From assembly GCA_016209225.1 (NCBI GenBank), contig JACQWO010000069.1, positions 101,324 to 165,323 of the forward strand: a stretch of DNA of 64,000 nucleotides, in the 5' to 3' direction. Below, in pieces: positions 47,483-58,114 of the stretch. Origin of the DNA: Desulfobacterales bacterium. Lineage in GTDB: Bacteria; Desulfobacterota; UBA8473. Within the stretch, counting starts at the first letter, position 1. Every line of letters begins with the position of its first letter. Under the pieces are notes generated by a model. It was not told the origin of the DNA. It did no database searches and worked only from the letters and a program-made list of their open reading frames with translations. The position numbers and the translations under genes were made by a program.

Positions 47483-48292
47483 TTAATACTGAGCATCGGG
47501 AAAAGTACATACTTTTCGAGGCTTATCAATCATTTTGTACATTTTTGGGGAAAACCATGCCCCTTCAAGTATTTCGTCATCAACAACATTGAGGATGCCA
47601 TCATGAATTGCCCAACTTCGCCCACGGATCGATCTATGAAACCCTGTCTGTCGAAAAGGGGAAGAACCATTCAACTTATCATGGAGGATATTTCCGGGCT
47701 GAAAAAGTTCATGGATGCGTTTCATCCTTAGAAGCCCTTCAAAATAAGAAAAGCCATACATCTCATAAATAATGGCGTTATGATAGAAAAGGGCATCTAA
47801 GACGATCGACTTTATTCCCATAATCCGGGCGAAGTGCTCCAGACAATTGATGAATTCGCCGGTTAACCTGAGTCCTCTTCTAACCTGGCCCGGAGCTAAC
47901 CCCGCTTTCAGGGCTCTTACCTCTTCATTTATATTTCGGGATGCCCGTCCAAAAAGAGTGTCCTTTCCCATCATATCAACATCAGTGTTAAACCTCTCGC
48001 TATCAGGATCATTCATAATTATAAAATCGAGACAAAGCTGAGTTCTGTCCGTGGTGTCGGATATCTGGGAAAAGAAGACACTATCATGGTCTGTCGCCTC
48101 CCGCTTTACTTCGATAATGGCTGCATTGTCTTTCGGCGGACAATAAAATCGAACCAGACGCTCTTGTCTTTCATTAATGAAAAGAACCGGGCTAATGCGA
48201 TAACGATGAAATATTGAAGGTGGAATTATAACACGATAAAGACCTTCTTTTTCAACATCTGAGAGGTGACTTATTTTATATATCCAGGACAT
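47483..48292 (-). CDS. Hypothetical protein with GNAT-like segment
   Basis: 269-aa ORF; segment MGIKSIVLDALFYHNAIIYEMYGFSYFEG resembles an acetyltransferase core. Confidence 0.55.
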   Translation of the reverse strand: MSWIYKISHLSDVEKEGLYRVIIPPSIFHRYRISPVLFINERQERLVRFYCPPKDNAAIIEVKREATDHDSVFFSQISDTTDRTQLCLDFIIMNDPDSERFNTDVDMMGKDTLFGRASRNINEEVRALKAGLAPGQVRRGLRLTGEFINCLEHFARIMGIKSIVLDALFYHNAIIYEMYGFSYFEGLLRMKRIHELFQPGNILHDKLNGSSPFRQTGFHRSIRGRSWAIHDGILNVVDDEILEGAWFSPKMYKMIDKPRKVCTFPDAQY

Positions 48293-48315
48293 GTTCTCGA
48301 CTTCAGGGATTGAGT

Positions 48316-49371
48316 TTAAACAGTTTGCCCTACAATCTTTCGGATAGCCTCCTCTCCACCCAGGAGATGGAGAAATCGTTTGAGCTTATAGACATCTTTA
48401 CTGGTGATATGTATTTGCCGATTCTGAAGCTTATCCATGGTAGTAAAGGTATCGTAGGGGGTCGAAATCAATGGGATGCCGAAATCCTTGCAAGTATTGA
48501 TTACAATGGGAGCCGGCTTTCGTCCTCCGGTCAACAAAATACCGGTAACAACAGGGGGAATAAAAGGTACAGGTGAATTATCCACTGTTGGTCCAAGAAG
48601 GATAATTTTGTTAAAAACCCTGCGGAATAAATTTAATGAGCCCTGAAGGTGAGAGGGACTGATGGAGGTGTTTTCCACCAGGCTATCCAGGCGTTCTTCT
48701 CCTGTCAGCACATCGCCCTTAACGATATCAACGATGTGACGAATGGTTAAACAAGCCAGAATCCGATCTTGAGGCACAACAAAGACAACGGGCAACCCCC
48801 TTTCTTGAAAGAGGGGAACAAGTTTTTGGCGGACAGATTCCAGGCTATCAGGTGAAACCCGATTAATGATTACGATCTTGACTCTTCCGTTCAAGAACGA
48901 GTCTACGGCCAGCACTGAATATATAGACATGCTCTCACTCTGAAATTTATCGACCAGCAGAACCGGAGAGTCGAACTGTTTTACAAGATGACCATCGGGC
49001 AAATAAGGGGAGTCAGAGTCATAAAAAATCTGCTCTGACCCCATAATTACGAGAGCATCTTTTTCTTCCTTCACGACTTCATAACTTTTTTTGATGTTTT
49101 TAATCTGTTCCTTCCTGGTGGCTTCATCTCCTGGAGATTCTTCCGGGACAACCGGAGAGATGAGTTCTAAATCTTCCTGAAGACAAAGATACTCTTTCAT
49201 TAAAAGAGCGTCTTTATCTATTATTCGTCCATCTTTAATCATGGGACGGGTGACAAAGGGCTTAAAAAAACCTGTCCGCATGCCTTTTGAATGAAAAATC
49301 TCCGCCATAACCCATGCTGCCAAACTCTGTCCCGATTGGGTGCCAGTGGAACTAATTAAGATTTTATGCAT
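48316..49371 (-). CDS. P-loop (BioD/Pta-N-like) protein with DRTGG-like domain
   Basis: ILISSTGTQSGQSLAAWVMAEIFHSKGMRTGFFKPF ... GILLTGGRKPAPIVINTCKDFGIPLISTPYDTFTTMDKL. Confidence 0.8.
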   Translation of the reverse strand: MHKILISSTGTQSGQSLAAWVMAEIFHSKGMRTGFFKPFVTRPMIKDGRIIDKDALLMKEYLCLQEDLELISPVVPEESPGDEATRKEQIKNIKKSYEVVKEEKDALVIMGSEQIFYDSDSPYLPDGHLVKQFDSPVLLVDKFQSESMSIYSVLAVDSFLNGRVKIVIINRVSPDSLESVRQKLVPLFQERGLPVVFVVPQDRILACLTIRHIVDIVKGDVLTGEERLDSLVENTSISPSHLQGSLNLFRRVFNKIILLGPTVDNSPVPFIPPVVTGILLTGGRKPAPIVINTCKDFGIPLISTPYDTFTTMDKLQNRQIHITSKDVYKLKRFLHLLGGEEAIRKIVGQTV

Positions 49372-49390
49372 TATCTTCCTCAGTTTTGAA

Positions 49391-49603
49391 GAGAGACCCT
49401 TGCAAAACTATTTATGCTTTGAAAAAGTATCCCCTTAGAGCGAATTGCATAGATTTTTTGGGGAACCCATCTTAGCGAGCGTAATGTAGAAAATTCACAT
49501 GGTTGAGCCCGAAGGGCAAGCTTGTGAATTTTCAATGAAGCGAGCTTAGATGGGTCAAAAAATGTATGTTGAAGCGAAAAGGGGTACTTTTTCAAAGCTC
49601 TCG
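49391..49603 (+). repeat. ~210-bp palindromic repeat copy
   Basis: GAGAGACCCTTGCAAAACTATTTATGCTTTGAAAAAGTATCCCC ... GGGGTACTTTTTCAAAGCTCTCG. Confidence 0.92.
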
Positions 49604-49610
49604 AAGAGTA

Positions 49611-49976
49611 TTATTCCAAAGAATTTTTTACTAAGTCAAGGAGACGCTGGGGTGCGATGGGTTTTGGCAAAAATAGGTTCGCGCCGGCATCGATACCCTT
49701 TTGCGTATCATCCTTGCTGCTCTTGGCTGTGAGTATAATAATGGGAACAGTACGGTATAGCTCGATTTCCCTGATTTTTCGGCAGAGCTCGAACCCATCA
49801 ATACCCGGCATGATAATATCCAGCATCATAAGGTCAAATTTTTCCTCACCTACCTTTTCCAGAGCAACCTGACCGTTTAAGGCGGTTGACACCTCGTAGC
49901 CACAGGGCTTGAGCAGCTCTTCCAGGGCTATCAAAACAAGCTCATCATCATCAACAACAAGAATCTTTTTAGACAT
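49611..49976 (-). CDS. Response regulator receiver protein
   Basis: KILVVDDDELVLIALEELL...DLMMLDIIMPGIDGFELC...PIIILTAKSS. Confidence 0.93.
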   Translation of the reverse strand: MSKKILVVDDDELVLIALEELLKPCGYEVSTALNGQVALEKVGEEKFDLMMLDIIMPGIDGFELCRKIREIELYRTVPIIILTAKSSKDDTQKGIDAGANLFLPKPIAPQRLLDLVKNSLE

Positions 49977-52347
49977 TGCCTGTATTTCCTTTCTCTATTG
50001 AGTTGTCGCTGGCAATCGCGGGGAGGATGACCCTAAAGGTAGCCCCCTTTCCCACCTCGCTATCCACCTCTATCCGGCCTCCATGCTTTTCTACAATACC
50101 ATAGCAGATAGAGAGACCAAGGCCTGTCCCGCTCCCTACTTCTTTAGTTGAAAAGAACGGATCAAATATCTTGTACTTAATTTCCGGTGATATCCCTGGA
50201 CCTGTATCGGTAAACGAAATGATGACCTCCCCTGGCGCTCCATCCTTAGATCGGTAAAAAGAACGGATTATGAGTTCCTTATCTGATTCCTGCTTGTCTA
50301 AAGCATCCCTGGCGTTACTGATGATGTTTAAAAAAACCTGTTCGAGTTGAGAGGCGCTTCCTGTCACCTCGGGTAATTGGGAGGAAAAATCCTTTACTAT
50401 TTTAATACTGTGATCGAGGAGTTGCTGTTCAGTTATAAGGAGAGAATTGTTTATCGGTATCCTTATATCTAAAGGTTCAAAATGCGTTTCCGTTTCTCGT
50501 GAGAACTCCCGGAGATGGTTAACAATGGTGGCGATACGATCATTGCAGCGACCTATCAAACCTATCAGTCTTTCATTGGGGCAGTCTTGATGGAGATTCT
50601 CTCTGATACGATAAAGGATAGTCTGGGATGCCATGAGGGGATTGTTTATTTCATGTGCTACACCTGAAACCAGATCTCCCAGTTCCCGCATTTTGGCGCT
50701 TTGAATAAGGGATGCCTCAGCTTTCCGGAGATCTGCCTCCAGCTTTCTTTTTTCGGTCAGGTTCTGGAAAATACCCACCGTTCCTATGGTTTCCCCCTTA
50801 AAATTTTTTAAGAGGGCGGCAGATGTATTAATGGGAATCTCTCTGCCATTCCTGTCAACCAGGGTCATCTTATAATTGCTGAATTTATGGTCACGACGGA
50901 GGCTGCTCATGATCTTTCGAGCCTCGGCTATTCCGTCCAGATAGACAATAGAAATATGCTTACCGATAACCTCCTCCTTCTTGACATGAAGAATATCTTC
51001 CAGTCCCCTGTTAATACGAGTAAGAATCCCTTTCCGGTCAGTTGTTATGATTCCATCTACTGAGCTTTCGAGGATATTTTCTAAATAGTCTTTTGTCTCT
51101 TTCAATTCTTGTTCCAGACGTTTTCGCTCGGTAATATCCCGTGATATTTCCAGGTATCCAAAAAGTTCACCCTTGGCATTCCTCATAGCGGTTATCACCG
51201 TCCGACCAAGAAACCTTCCCCCGTCCTTTTTCCCTCGCTCTGCCTCTTTCTCTATTGCCCGCCCCCTTCGTAATCCTTGCAATTCTTCCCTTTCAAGGAG
51301 ACAATCCTCGCTATTAGCGTAAGTCTTGGAAATATTCTCTCCGATCATCTCTTCCCTTGTCCACCCGAAAAGGTTTCTGGCGCCCATATTAAATTCCAGG
51401 ATTTCTCCTTCAATATCAACGGCAACAATGGCATATTCAGTGGAGCTCTCTAAGATATTGGTCAGTAGTGTCGATATTTTTTTATACTCTTCTTTTGAAT
51501 CTGCGAGCTCCTGAGTCCGCTGGGTTACAGCCTGTTCTAAATTTTGGGTGTACTTCTGAATCTGTTCTCCCATACAATTAAAAGAGTGCGCCAGTTGACC
51601 GATTTCATCCTGTTGGGAAATGTCAACCCGAAGGGAGAACTCCCCTTCTGCCATTCGGGATGAAACCCTGGTCAACTGCAGAATTGGACGGGTTAGAAAA
51701 CGTGCCAGTATAATCGTGAATATCAAGACTATTCCCAGGCTGGCTGTGGTTAAAATGATAACAGTCTTTTCAGTATCATAAACCGCCTTGAAGATCTCCT
51801 CCTCATAGCTTCCGGCTGCTATAATCCACCCCAATTGGGGCAGATAGCGAAACTTAACAATCTTTATCCGGGGAGAGGTCTCCCCCAGTTCCACATTAAT
51901 CCACGGGTATCGAATCTCTCCTGTCTTTGATCCCCCTATGGAGATCGCCTTTTCAATCATCTCCTTGATAAAATAATTGCCCTTGGAATCTTCCCAGTTG
52001 CTAATATTTTCCCCCTCCTTAGTGGGGTGGATGATCAGGTTACCCTGCCGGTCCAGTACATAAGCATAGCCGGTCTTTCCGATAACAATACTTTTCACAA
52101 TTTCCCTTATCTTGGAAAGCTGAGGGGGTGGAATTAAGGAAGTATTTTCTGCGACTGATAAGTTGATTTCACAAAGGGCGTGGAGGGTATTAACAATATT
52201 TTCCAATTTCTGATCTTCCCCTGCTTTTAGAGTTGAGCTGAACTCACTTGTTGCGAGGAAAGAAAATAAAATCAAGGGGATGATAACTAAAAGAGAGATA
52301 ACAAAGATAAGTTTATTTCTAAGTCTCCAGTCAGAGAATTTTTTCAT
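49969..52347 (-). CDS. Cache-HAMP-PAS-PAS histidine kinase
   Basis: Cache-like [30 protein letters not shown]; two [56 protein letters not shown]. Upstream ORF extension is repeat-derived. Confidence 0.93.
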   Translation of the reverse strand: MKKFSDWRLRNKLIFVISLLVIIPLILFSFLATSEFSSTLKAGEDQKLENIVNTLHALCEINLSVAENTSLIPPPQLSKIREIVKSIVIGKTGYAYVLDRQGNLIIHPTKEGENISNWEDSKGNYFIKEMIEKAISIGGSKTGEIRYPWINVELGETSPRIKIVKFRYLPQLGWIIAAGSYEEEIFKAVYDTEKTVIILTTASLGIVLIFTIILARFLTRPILQLTRVSSRMAEGEFSLRVDISQQDEIGQLAHSFNCMGEQIQKYTQNLEQAVTQRTQELADSKEEYKKISTLLTNILESSTEYAIVAVDIEGEILEFNMGARNLFGWTREEMIGENISKTYANSEDCLLEREELQGLRRGRAIEKEAERGKKDGGRFLGRTVITAMRNAKGELFGYLEISRDITERKRLEQELKETKDYLENILESSVDGIITTDRKGILTRINRGLEDILHVKKEEVIGKHISIVYLDGIAEARKIMSSLRRDHKFSNYKMTLVDRNGREIPINTSAALLKNFKGETIGTVGIFQNLTEKRKLEADLRKAEASLIQSAKMRELGDLVSGVAHEINNPLMASQTILYRIRENLHQDCPNERLIGLIGRCNDRIATIVNHLREFSRETETHFEPLDIRIPINNSLLITEQQLLDHSIKIVKDFSSQLPEVTGSASQLEQVFLNIISNARDALDKQESDKELIIRSFYRSKDGAPGEVIISFTDTGPGISPEIKYKIFDPFFSTKEVGSGTGLGLSICYGIVEKHGGRIEVDSEVGKGATFRVILPAIASDNSIEKGNTGNV

Positions 52348-52381
52348 GGGCAAAGGTAGGATAAGAAAGCTATGAAATAAG

Positions 52382-52592
52382 CGAGAGCTTTGAAAAAGTA
52401 CCCCTTTTCGCTTCAGCATACATTTTTTGACCCATCTAAGCTCGCGCCATTGGAAATTCACAAACTCACCCTTCGGGCTCAAACATGTGAATTTTCTACA
52501 TTCCGCTCGCTAAGAAGGGTCCCCAAAAAAATCTATGTAATTCGCTCTCAGGGGACTTCTTCAAAGCTCTTTGCAGGTTGTGCAAAGGTCTT
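52382..52592 (-). repeat. ~210-bp palindromic repeat copy
   Basis: GAGAGCTTTGAAAAAGTACCCCTTTTCGC ... GGGGACTTCTTCAAAGCTCTTTGCAGGTTGTGCAAAGG. Confidence 0.92.
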
Positions 52593-52640
52593 GTAAGCTT
52601 GTTAAAATATAGATTATTTTACGAAAAAAGTCTACCTCTT

Positions 52641-53939
52641 TTATTTGTTTGCCATATACTCAGTTTTAAAGCCTTTCAATGTAAAAGTGAGGGAGGCGCC
52701 AACAATTAGCATAATCCCTGCTATTACAAACGAAGATGTAAAGCTTCCTTTACCGGCGGCCTGTAACATTTGGGATACTCGGCTCAACACAAATCCGCCG
52801 ACACCCCATGCAGTAAAAAGAATACCGTAGTTTATGCCGAAATTTTTTAGCCCGTAGAGGTCCTTTGCAAATGATGGGAAAAGCGATAGATTTGTTCCGT
52901 AATTGAACCCGATCAAGGTGGCAAGAAGTATAAGGACACCGGCATATGTGTTTTCAGAACTCACAATGGGGATGGCTACAAACATTAAAACGGCCTGAAA
53001 CATAAGCATAATAAACAGGGTAAGGCTACGACCAATTTTATCTGAGAGCATCCCTGCAATTATACGTCCAGCGGCATTTCCAATAGCCAGGATCGCAACA
53101 GCCACAAATGCAGTTTCTCCCATACTTTTTTTTGCCATTCCGGCAACGCTGCTGATAACCATCAAGCCTGCCCCAGATCCTATAAAATAGATAAACCACA
53201 TTATATAAAACGAGGGCGACTTCATCATCTCCGAAGGCTTAAAATCTCTTTGAGTCAGGACTGATTCGACCGGTTTCAGAGCTTTATCTTCTCTGTCTAT
53301 AGCCTTAGGTAAAGAAGAGGCTGAATTCGAAAGTAAAAAGTCGTGTGGTGGATTAACAAGTTGTGTTGCAAGCCCACACACAACAATAGGGAATGCAATC
53401 CCGAAGAACAGCATAGCGTTTTGCAGTCCCCATATACTCAAGAGATATTCTGAAAGCGGTGCGATATATACAGAGGCAAGGCCAAACCCAGAGACTACCA
53501 ACCCTGCAATTAGTCCTGTCCTCGCGGGAGGAAACCACTTGAGCGCAGGCGGGGTGGCAGCCGAGTAACCGAACCCTATTCCAGTGCCGGCCAGCACGCC
53601 AAAACCAATAACCCAACTTACATAGCCTGTTGTCTGTGAAATCCATATAAACCCGATCCCTACCAAAATACCGCCGATTATTGCTGTCAGCCGAGGACCG
53701 AACCTATCCTGACACTTTCCAGCCAGAATCATCATAAAAGCGAAAACCAGACAGCAAACAGAGTACGGGTCATTGAGTTGAGCAATGTCCCATTTAAAGC
53801 CCCCTTCTACGCCAGTCTCAATCGATTTTCTTATCGCACCCTTAAAAATACTCCAGGTATAGAGGATTCCGAGAGCCAGATTAATCCCTGTACCGGAAAA
53901 CGTAACAATCCATCCCTTGTTCTTAATTGAGTTTGCCAT
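52641..53939 (-). CDS. MFS transporter, oxalate/formate antiporter (OFA)-like
   Basis: GWIVTFSGTGINLALGILYTWSIFKGAI; GFGYSAATPPALKWFPPARTGLIAGLVVSGFGLASVYIAPL; ~12 TMs. Confidence 0.9.
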   Translation of the reverse strand: MANSIKNKGWIVTFSGTGINLALGILYTWSIFKGAIRKSIETGVEGGFKWDIAQLNDPYSVCCLVFAFMMILAGKCQDRFGPRLTAIIGGILVGIGFIWISQTTGYVSWVIGFGVLAGTGIGFGYSAATPPALKWFPPARTGLIAGLVVSGFGLASVYIAPLSEYLLSIWGLQNAMLFFGIAFPIVVCGLATQLVNPPHDFLLSNSASSLPKAIDREDKALKPVESVLTQRDFKPSEMMKSPSFYIMWFIYFIGSGAGLMVISSVAGMAKKSMGETAFVAVAILAIGNAAGRIIAGMLSDKIGRSLTLFIMLMFQAVLMFVAIPIVSSENTYAGVLILLATLIGFNYGTNLSLFPSFAKDLYGLKNFGINYGILFTAWGVGGFVLSRVSQMLQAAGKGSFTSSFVIAGIMLIVGASLTFTLKGFKTEYMANK

Positions 53940-54109
53940 AGCCTTATTCCTTTCTTCTGTTTTAACGGAAAATATCTCATTGAGCATGGTAGGGTGGTTT
54001 TGCTTGGCATTAGCAAATGGTCAATATTCAACTACTCAAGTTCCTGGATGCTCGAATTATCCTTGAGACGCTAGTGGGTTTGTTCGAGCTCTACAGGCAA
54101 AATACAAAG

Positions 54110-54142
54110 AAAGGAGCCCAGCAGGGGGGCTTGGGCTCCTTT
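54110..54142. terminator. Putative terminator downstream of acs
   Basis: AAAGGAGCCCA - loop - TGGGCTCCTTT directly after acs stop. Confidence 0.75.
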
Positions 54143-54156
54143 GGGTTATTTACGCT

Positions 54157-56121
54157 TTATAGACGTTTCTTAACAAGGATATCCACCACGCTTGGATCGG
54201 CGAGGGTAGATGTGTCCCCAATATTTGAGATGTCCCCTGCAGCGATCTTCTTGAGGATTCGCCGCATGATCTTGCCGCTTCTCGTTTTGGGCAGTGCGTC
54301 CGCATAATGAATTTTATCAGGAGCGGCAATAGGACCGATCTCTTTTCTCACATGAGCAACAAGCTGCTTTTTCAAGTCATCGGTTTGATCTACTCCCAAT
54401 TTCAGGGTCACAAAGGCATATATCCCCTGGCCCTTCAATTCATGGGGATACCCCACAACCGCTGCTTCAGAAACCGTAGGATGGGATACCAGGGCGCTTT
54501 CGATCTCTGCCGTCCCCATCCTGTGACCGGACACGTTTATTACATCATCCAACCGACCCATCACCCAGAAATACCCATCCTCATCTCGCCTTGCCCCGTC
54601 TCCCGTGTAATAAATACCGGGGAACCGGGTGAAGTATGTTTTATGGAAGAGTTCATGAGCTCCATAGACGGTCCTCATCATACCCGGCCAGGGTTTTTTG
54701 ATGCAAAGATAGCCCCCCTCATTTTCTTCAGCCTCAGAACCATCTTCCCGTAACACCACAGCATCAACACCGGGGAATGGCATGGTGGCTGAACCAGGCT
54801 TGGTCGGTATAGCCCCTGGTAGAGGAGTAATGATAATGCCTCCGGTCTCTGTCTGCCAATAGGTATCCACAATGGGGCAGCGTTTTTTCCCAATCACCTT
54901 ATGATACCAAATCCATGCCTCCGGGTTGATTGGTTCACCCACTGTGCCCAACAGGCGAAGGCTGCTCAGGTCACGTTTATCAGGCCATTCATCCCCTTCC
55001 CTTATCAAGGCACGCAATGCTGTGGGGGCGGTGTAGAATATGTTGACCCCGTATTTTTCCACGACCTTCCAGAATCGGTCAGGCTCAGGCCAATTAGGGA
55101 CTCCTTCGAACATAAGGGTGGTAGTGCCAACCGACAAGGGACCGTAAACAATGAAGCTATGACCGGTCACCCAGCCAATATCCGCCGTGCACCAGAAGAT
55201 GTCCTCATCCCTCACATCAAAGATCCACTTCATGTTGGCATGGATATAAGTGAGATATCCTCCGATAGTATGGAGCACCCCCTTCGGCTTTCCGGTGCTG
55301 CCGCTGGTATAAAGAATGTAAAGGGGATCTTCTGCATCCATGACTTCTGCCGGACAATCGGCATTAGCCTCTGCCATCAGTTCATCCCACCAGAGGTCTC
55401 TTCCCTCTTTCATAGGGGTATCTTTATCAATTCTCTTTACCACTACCACCTTCTTAACGTCCGGACAGTCCTTGAGCGCATCATCAGCATTAACTTTAGA
55501 AGAAAGGGTTTTGCCGCTTCGGTAACCGTAATTGCTGGTAATGAGAAAGGTGGATCGACAATCGATAATCCGGTCCCGTAAAGAGTCAGCGCTAAATCCA
55601 CCGAAAACAACGCTGTGAATAGCGCCTATTCGGGCGCAAGCCAACATAGCGATTGGAAGCTCTGGTATCATAGGGAGATAGATGGTAACCCGATCTCCCT
55701 TTTTTACCCCCAGTTTTTTCAGAACATTGGCGAATTTACAGACCTCACGGTAAAGCTCTTTATATGTGAAAGTGCGGCTTTCTCCCTCCGGCTCCCCTTC
55801 CCAGATCAGAGCGGTTTTGTCTCTCCTGGGGGTGTCAAGATGTTTGTCCAGACAGTCTTTTGATGCATTAATCTTTCCATTAATAAAAAATTTTATATCA
55901 GCTTTGTTAAAATCCCATTCCCAGAATTTGTCCCAGCGCTTATCCCAAAGCATGGCATCTGTTATCTTCTCCCAAAACGCCTCTGGATTTTCCACCGATT
56001 CCCTATGCATCTTCTTGTATTCATCCATACTTTTTACTGCCGCTTTCTGTTTAAACTCATCCGACGGTTCAAATACACGATCTTCAACCATCATTGATGT
56101 AATGGTTTTTTCCTCTGCCAT
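54157..56121 (-). CDS. acs: Acetyl-CoA synthetase
   Basis: [91 protein letters not shown]. Confidence 0.97.
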   Translation of the reverse strand: MAEEKTITSMMVEDRVFEPSDEFKQKAAVKSMDEYKKMHRESVENPEAFWEKITDAMLWDKRWDKFWEWDFNKADIKFFINGKINASKDCLDKHLDTPRRDKTALIWEGEPEGESRTFTYKELYREVCKFANVLKKLGVKKGDRVTIYLPMIPELPIAMLACARIGAIHSVVFGGFSADSLRDRIIDCRSTFLITSNYGYRSGKTLSSKVNADDALKDCPDVKKVVVVKRIDKDTPMKEGRDLWWDELMAEANADCPAEVMDAEDPLYILYTSGSTGKPKGVLHTIGGYLTYIHANMKWIFDVRDEDIFWCTADIGWVTGHSFIVYGPLSVGTTTLMFEGVPNWPEPDRFWKVVEKYGVNIFYTAPTALRALIREGDEWPDKRDLSSLRLLGTVGEPINPEAWIWYHKVIGKKRCPIVDTYWQTETGGIIITPLPGAIPTKPGSATMPFPGVDAVVLREDGSEAEENEGGYLCIKKPWPGMMRTVYGAHELFHKTYFTRFPGIYYTGDGARRDEDGYFWVMGRLDDVINVSGHRMGTAEIESALVSHPTVSEAAVVGYPHELKGQGIYAFVTLKLGVDQTDDLKKQLVAHVRKEIGPIAAPDKIHYADALPKTRSGKIMRRILKKIAAGDISNIGDTSTLADPSVVDILVKKRL

Positions 56122-56220
56122 AGTTAATTACCTCCTTTGATAATGTTAAAACCAGGAACATGTACCGACTTATTGATCTGGTTGAGGATTCTTGAAACCC
56201 AATACCATAATTATGCTTTT

Positions 56221-56398
56221 CTGTCTATTAATGAACTCAAGAATTATGCCAGAAGGGAAACGTATTTGATGAAAAGAAACAACCGGTTGAAAAGACAGGC
56301 TAAATTGGTCACCAACTATAAACAAGGGAAAAGGATTAGATGGGGAAACGGCTCTTTTTGTAAACATCCAGGTTACACCACGTCAACTGGTGATTACC
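56221..56398. repeat. ~175-bp dispersed repeat copy B (upstream of acs)
   Basis: High identity with 47141-47314. Confidence 0.92.
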
Positions 56399-56521
56399 TC
56401 CCCCCAACCTGCCCCAAAATAACCCATGGACTCAGCCCTCCAATTAAGTAAAAAAAAAAAAAAAAAATACGCACTTTGTCATTTCGACTGGAAGGAGAAA
56501 TCTTATAACTCATTGATTTTT

Positions 56522-56564
56522 ACAACAGCGGGCTTAAGCCCGCTGTTGTAAGCCCGCTGTTGTC
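56522..56564. repeat. Palindrome ACAACAGCGGGCTTAAGCCCGCTGTTGT plus extra half-arm
   Basis: 28-bp perfect palindrome followed by AAGCCCGCTGTTGTC. Confidence 0.85.
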
Positions 56565-56798
56565 ACATAGCCAATGAAAACTTCTTTTTCCTGTTACTGT
56601 CACCCTAAAGATTACACCCGATGCTTTCATTCTGGGGCTTGAGGGAAATAAAAAGATAAAAAAAATCCATATATCTAAGAGAGTTATCAGTTATGCTCCT
56701 CTGCCGGTAATATTTGGCATATATCTTGAATTGATAAAAAGTCTTAAGCCCCCTTTTTGGTGGCAAAGAAACGGCATATTGGGTCAGAAAAGGTAATA

Positions 56799-57017
56799 AT
56801 GAAGGAAAAGAAAGTAAAAGACATCCTTCTTCCCTTTAAGGAAGGCATACCGCTTTGTCCCTCAGTGACTCTAAACGATAAGATTGTGCAGGCCATTGAG
56901 TTGATGGTTAATAACGACCTCAAGTGTATTGCTGTAATAGAGAATCAACGGCCAGTGGGAATGGTTTGCCTTAAAGATGCTTTGCAGGAGATGGGTCTAC
57001 AGGTTACAGACAGGTAA
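56799..57017 (+). CDS. Short CBS-domain-like protein
   Basis: KVKDILLPFKEGIPLCPSVTLNDKIVQAIELMVNNDLKCIAVIENQRPVGMVCLKDAL. Confidence 0.65.
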   Translation: MKEKKVKDILLPFKEGIPLCPSVTLNDKIVQAIELMVNNDLKCIAVIENQRPVGMVCLKDALQEMGLQVTDR

Positions 57018-57119
57018 ATTACTATTCATATTTACTATTCATATTTGACCTTTAGGTAATAACCTTAAGCACTCTGTTATCTGCCGGTGCGGGTAAAAAA
57101 TCAAATGAGTTTTTCTCTA

Positions 57120-57359
57120 TTATAGGGAATATACAGCCATAGGAATTTCGCTTTCTGCTTTTCTCCTGCCACAAACACTTGATTCTATGGTTTTAAGAAC
57201 ATTAGCTGTATAGTATTTTGTGCCGCATTTTTTGCATACGCCAACTGGCACATTTTTGATAAGCACATACTTATCGTCTACCTTTCGGGGCAGGTCAATT
57301 ATTTTTTCAACAATTGAACCATTGCAATATTCGCATTGCTCCCCCTCCCAAAATCCCAT
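57120..57359 (-). CDS. YgiT-type zinc-finger protein (MqsA-like antitoxin half)
   Basis: CEYCNGSIVEKIIDLP...VPVGVCKKCGTKYYTANVLKTIE; no adjacent toxin partner seen. Confidence 0.8.
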   Translation of the reverse strand: MGFWEGEQCEYCNGSIVEKIIDLPRKVDDKYVLIKNVPVGVCKKCGTKYYTANVLKTIESSVCGRRKAESEIPMAVYSL

Positions 57360-57406
57360 TTTAATCCCTCCTTTCACTTCCTTTAGGCTTATCTTCATAA
57401 ACAGTT

Positions 57407-57435
57407 ATTCCCCCCGAGCGGAGCGAGGGGGGAAC
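57407..57435 (-). repeat. 29-bp hairpin repeat, exact reverse complement of 1718-1746
   Basis: ATTCCCCCCGAGCGGAGCGAGGGGGGAAC. Confidence 0.9.
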
Positions 57436-57488
57436 GATCAAGCTAAGCTGCGGCGTGAAACGCCGTCAGCTTCAGCGATTGGTTAGGC
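57432..57488 (-). other. attC-like recombination site
   Basis: Minus strand GCCTAACCAATCGCTGAAGCTG-A-CGGCGTTTCACGCCGCAGCTTAGCTTGATCGTT: RYYYAAC present, stem with one extrahelical A; distal core degenerate. Confidence 0.8.
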
Positions 57489-57500
57489 TCAGATATAATA

Positions 57501-57773
57501 TCATCTGAAAAGTTGAGAATGACTTCCTGTACGATAAAGAACAAGTTCATCATCCTCTATTGCATAAATCAGGATCCAATCAGGTTCGATATGACAATCA
57601 CGCTTATTCTCATATTTGCCGCTGAGTGGATGGTCATGGTATTCAGGAGGTAATTTCCGTCCTTCCGCAAGTTCTTCAACAATACTCAGTAACTTCTCAA
57701 TATCTTTCCCACTTCGTAAAAGTCGTTTAATATCTTGTTTGAACTGGGTTGTTCTCCGAATAATCAACTTCAA
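57501..57773 (-). CDS. YafQ/RelE-family toxin
   Basis: RTTQFKQDIKRLLRSGKDIEKLLSIVEELAEGRKLPPEYHDHPLSGKYENKRDCHIEPDWILIYAIEDDELVLYRTGSHSQLF. Confidence 0.93.
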   Translation of the reverse strand: MKLIIRRTTQFKQDIKRLLRSGKDIEKLLSIVEELAEGRKLPPEYHDHPLSGKYENKRDCHIEPDWILIYAIEDDELVLYRTGSHSQLFR

Positions 57774-58033
57774 GGTAACAAATCCTTTCGTAATTCTTCG
57801 ATGGAATGAAATACAGGCATAGCGGATTTATCTTCGGCAAATGCTTTCAAAGTCGTTTCATTCGGGATTTCAAGCTTGTCAAAACTACGTCGAATATCTT
57901 CATCTTTCAGAATATATCGTGCGACGGTCAGCCGGTCTTTTTTCGGCAATGCACGAGATACCCGATAAAACGCCTCTCCCGTACTGATTGTTACAGATTG
58001 AGATTTTTCCGATTGTTTTTTTGATGTCAACAT
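57770..58033 (-). CDS. RelB/DinJ-type antitoxin
   Basis: 4-nt overlap with YafQ-like toxin; KDRLTVARYILKDEDIRRSFDKLEIPNETTLKAFAEDKSAMPVFHSIEELRKDL. Confidence 0.8.
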   Translation of the reverse strand: MLTSKKQSEKSQSVTISTGEAFYRVSRALPKKDRLTVARYILKDEDIRRSFDKLEIPNETTLKAFAEDKSAMPVFHSIEELRKDLLP

Positions 58034-58058
58034 CTTTAAATTTCCCCCCTTTTTTTAA

Positions 58059-58114
58059 GCCTAACACAAAGTTCACCGGGAGCGTAAGCGATCCGGTGGA
58101 ACGACTGGTTAAGC
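58059..58114 (-). other. attC recombination site (near-canonical)
   Basis: Minus strand GCTTAACCAGTCGTTC-C-ACCGGATCGCTTACGCTCCCGGTGAACTTTGTGTTAGGC: RYYYAAC and GTTRRRY both perfect, one extrahelical base. Confidence 0.9.

Noticed and set aside
52348-52482. N-terminal extension of the Cache-PAS kinase ORF
   Set aside because: Partly repeat-encoded; [18 protein letters not shown] is the plausible start.
56137-56451. 104-aa ORF across the dispersed repeat near acs
   Set aside because: The other repeat copy carries an in-frame stop and a 2-nt indel, arguing against coding constraint over the whole ORF.
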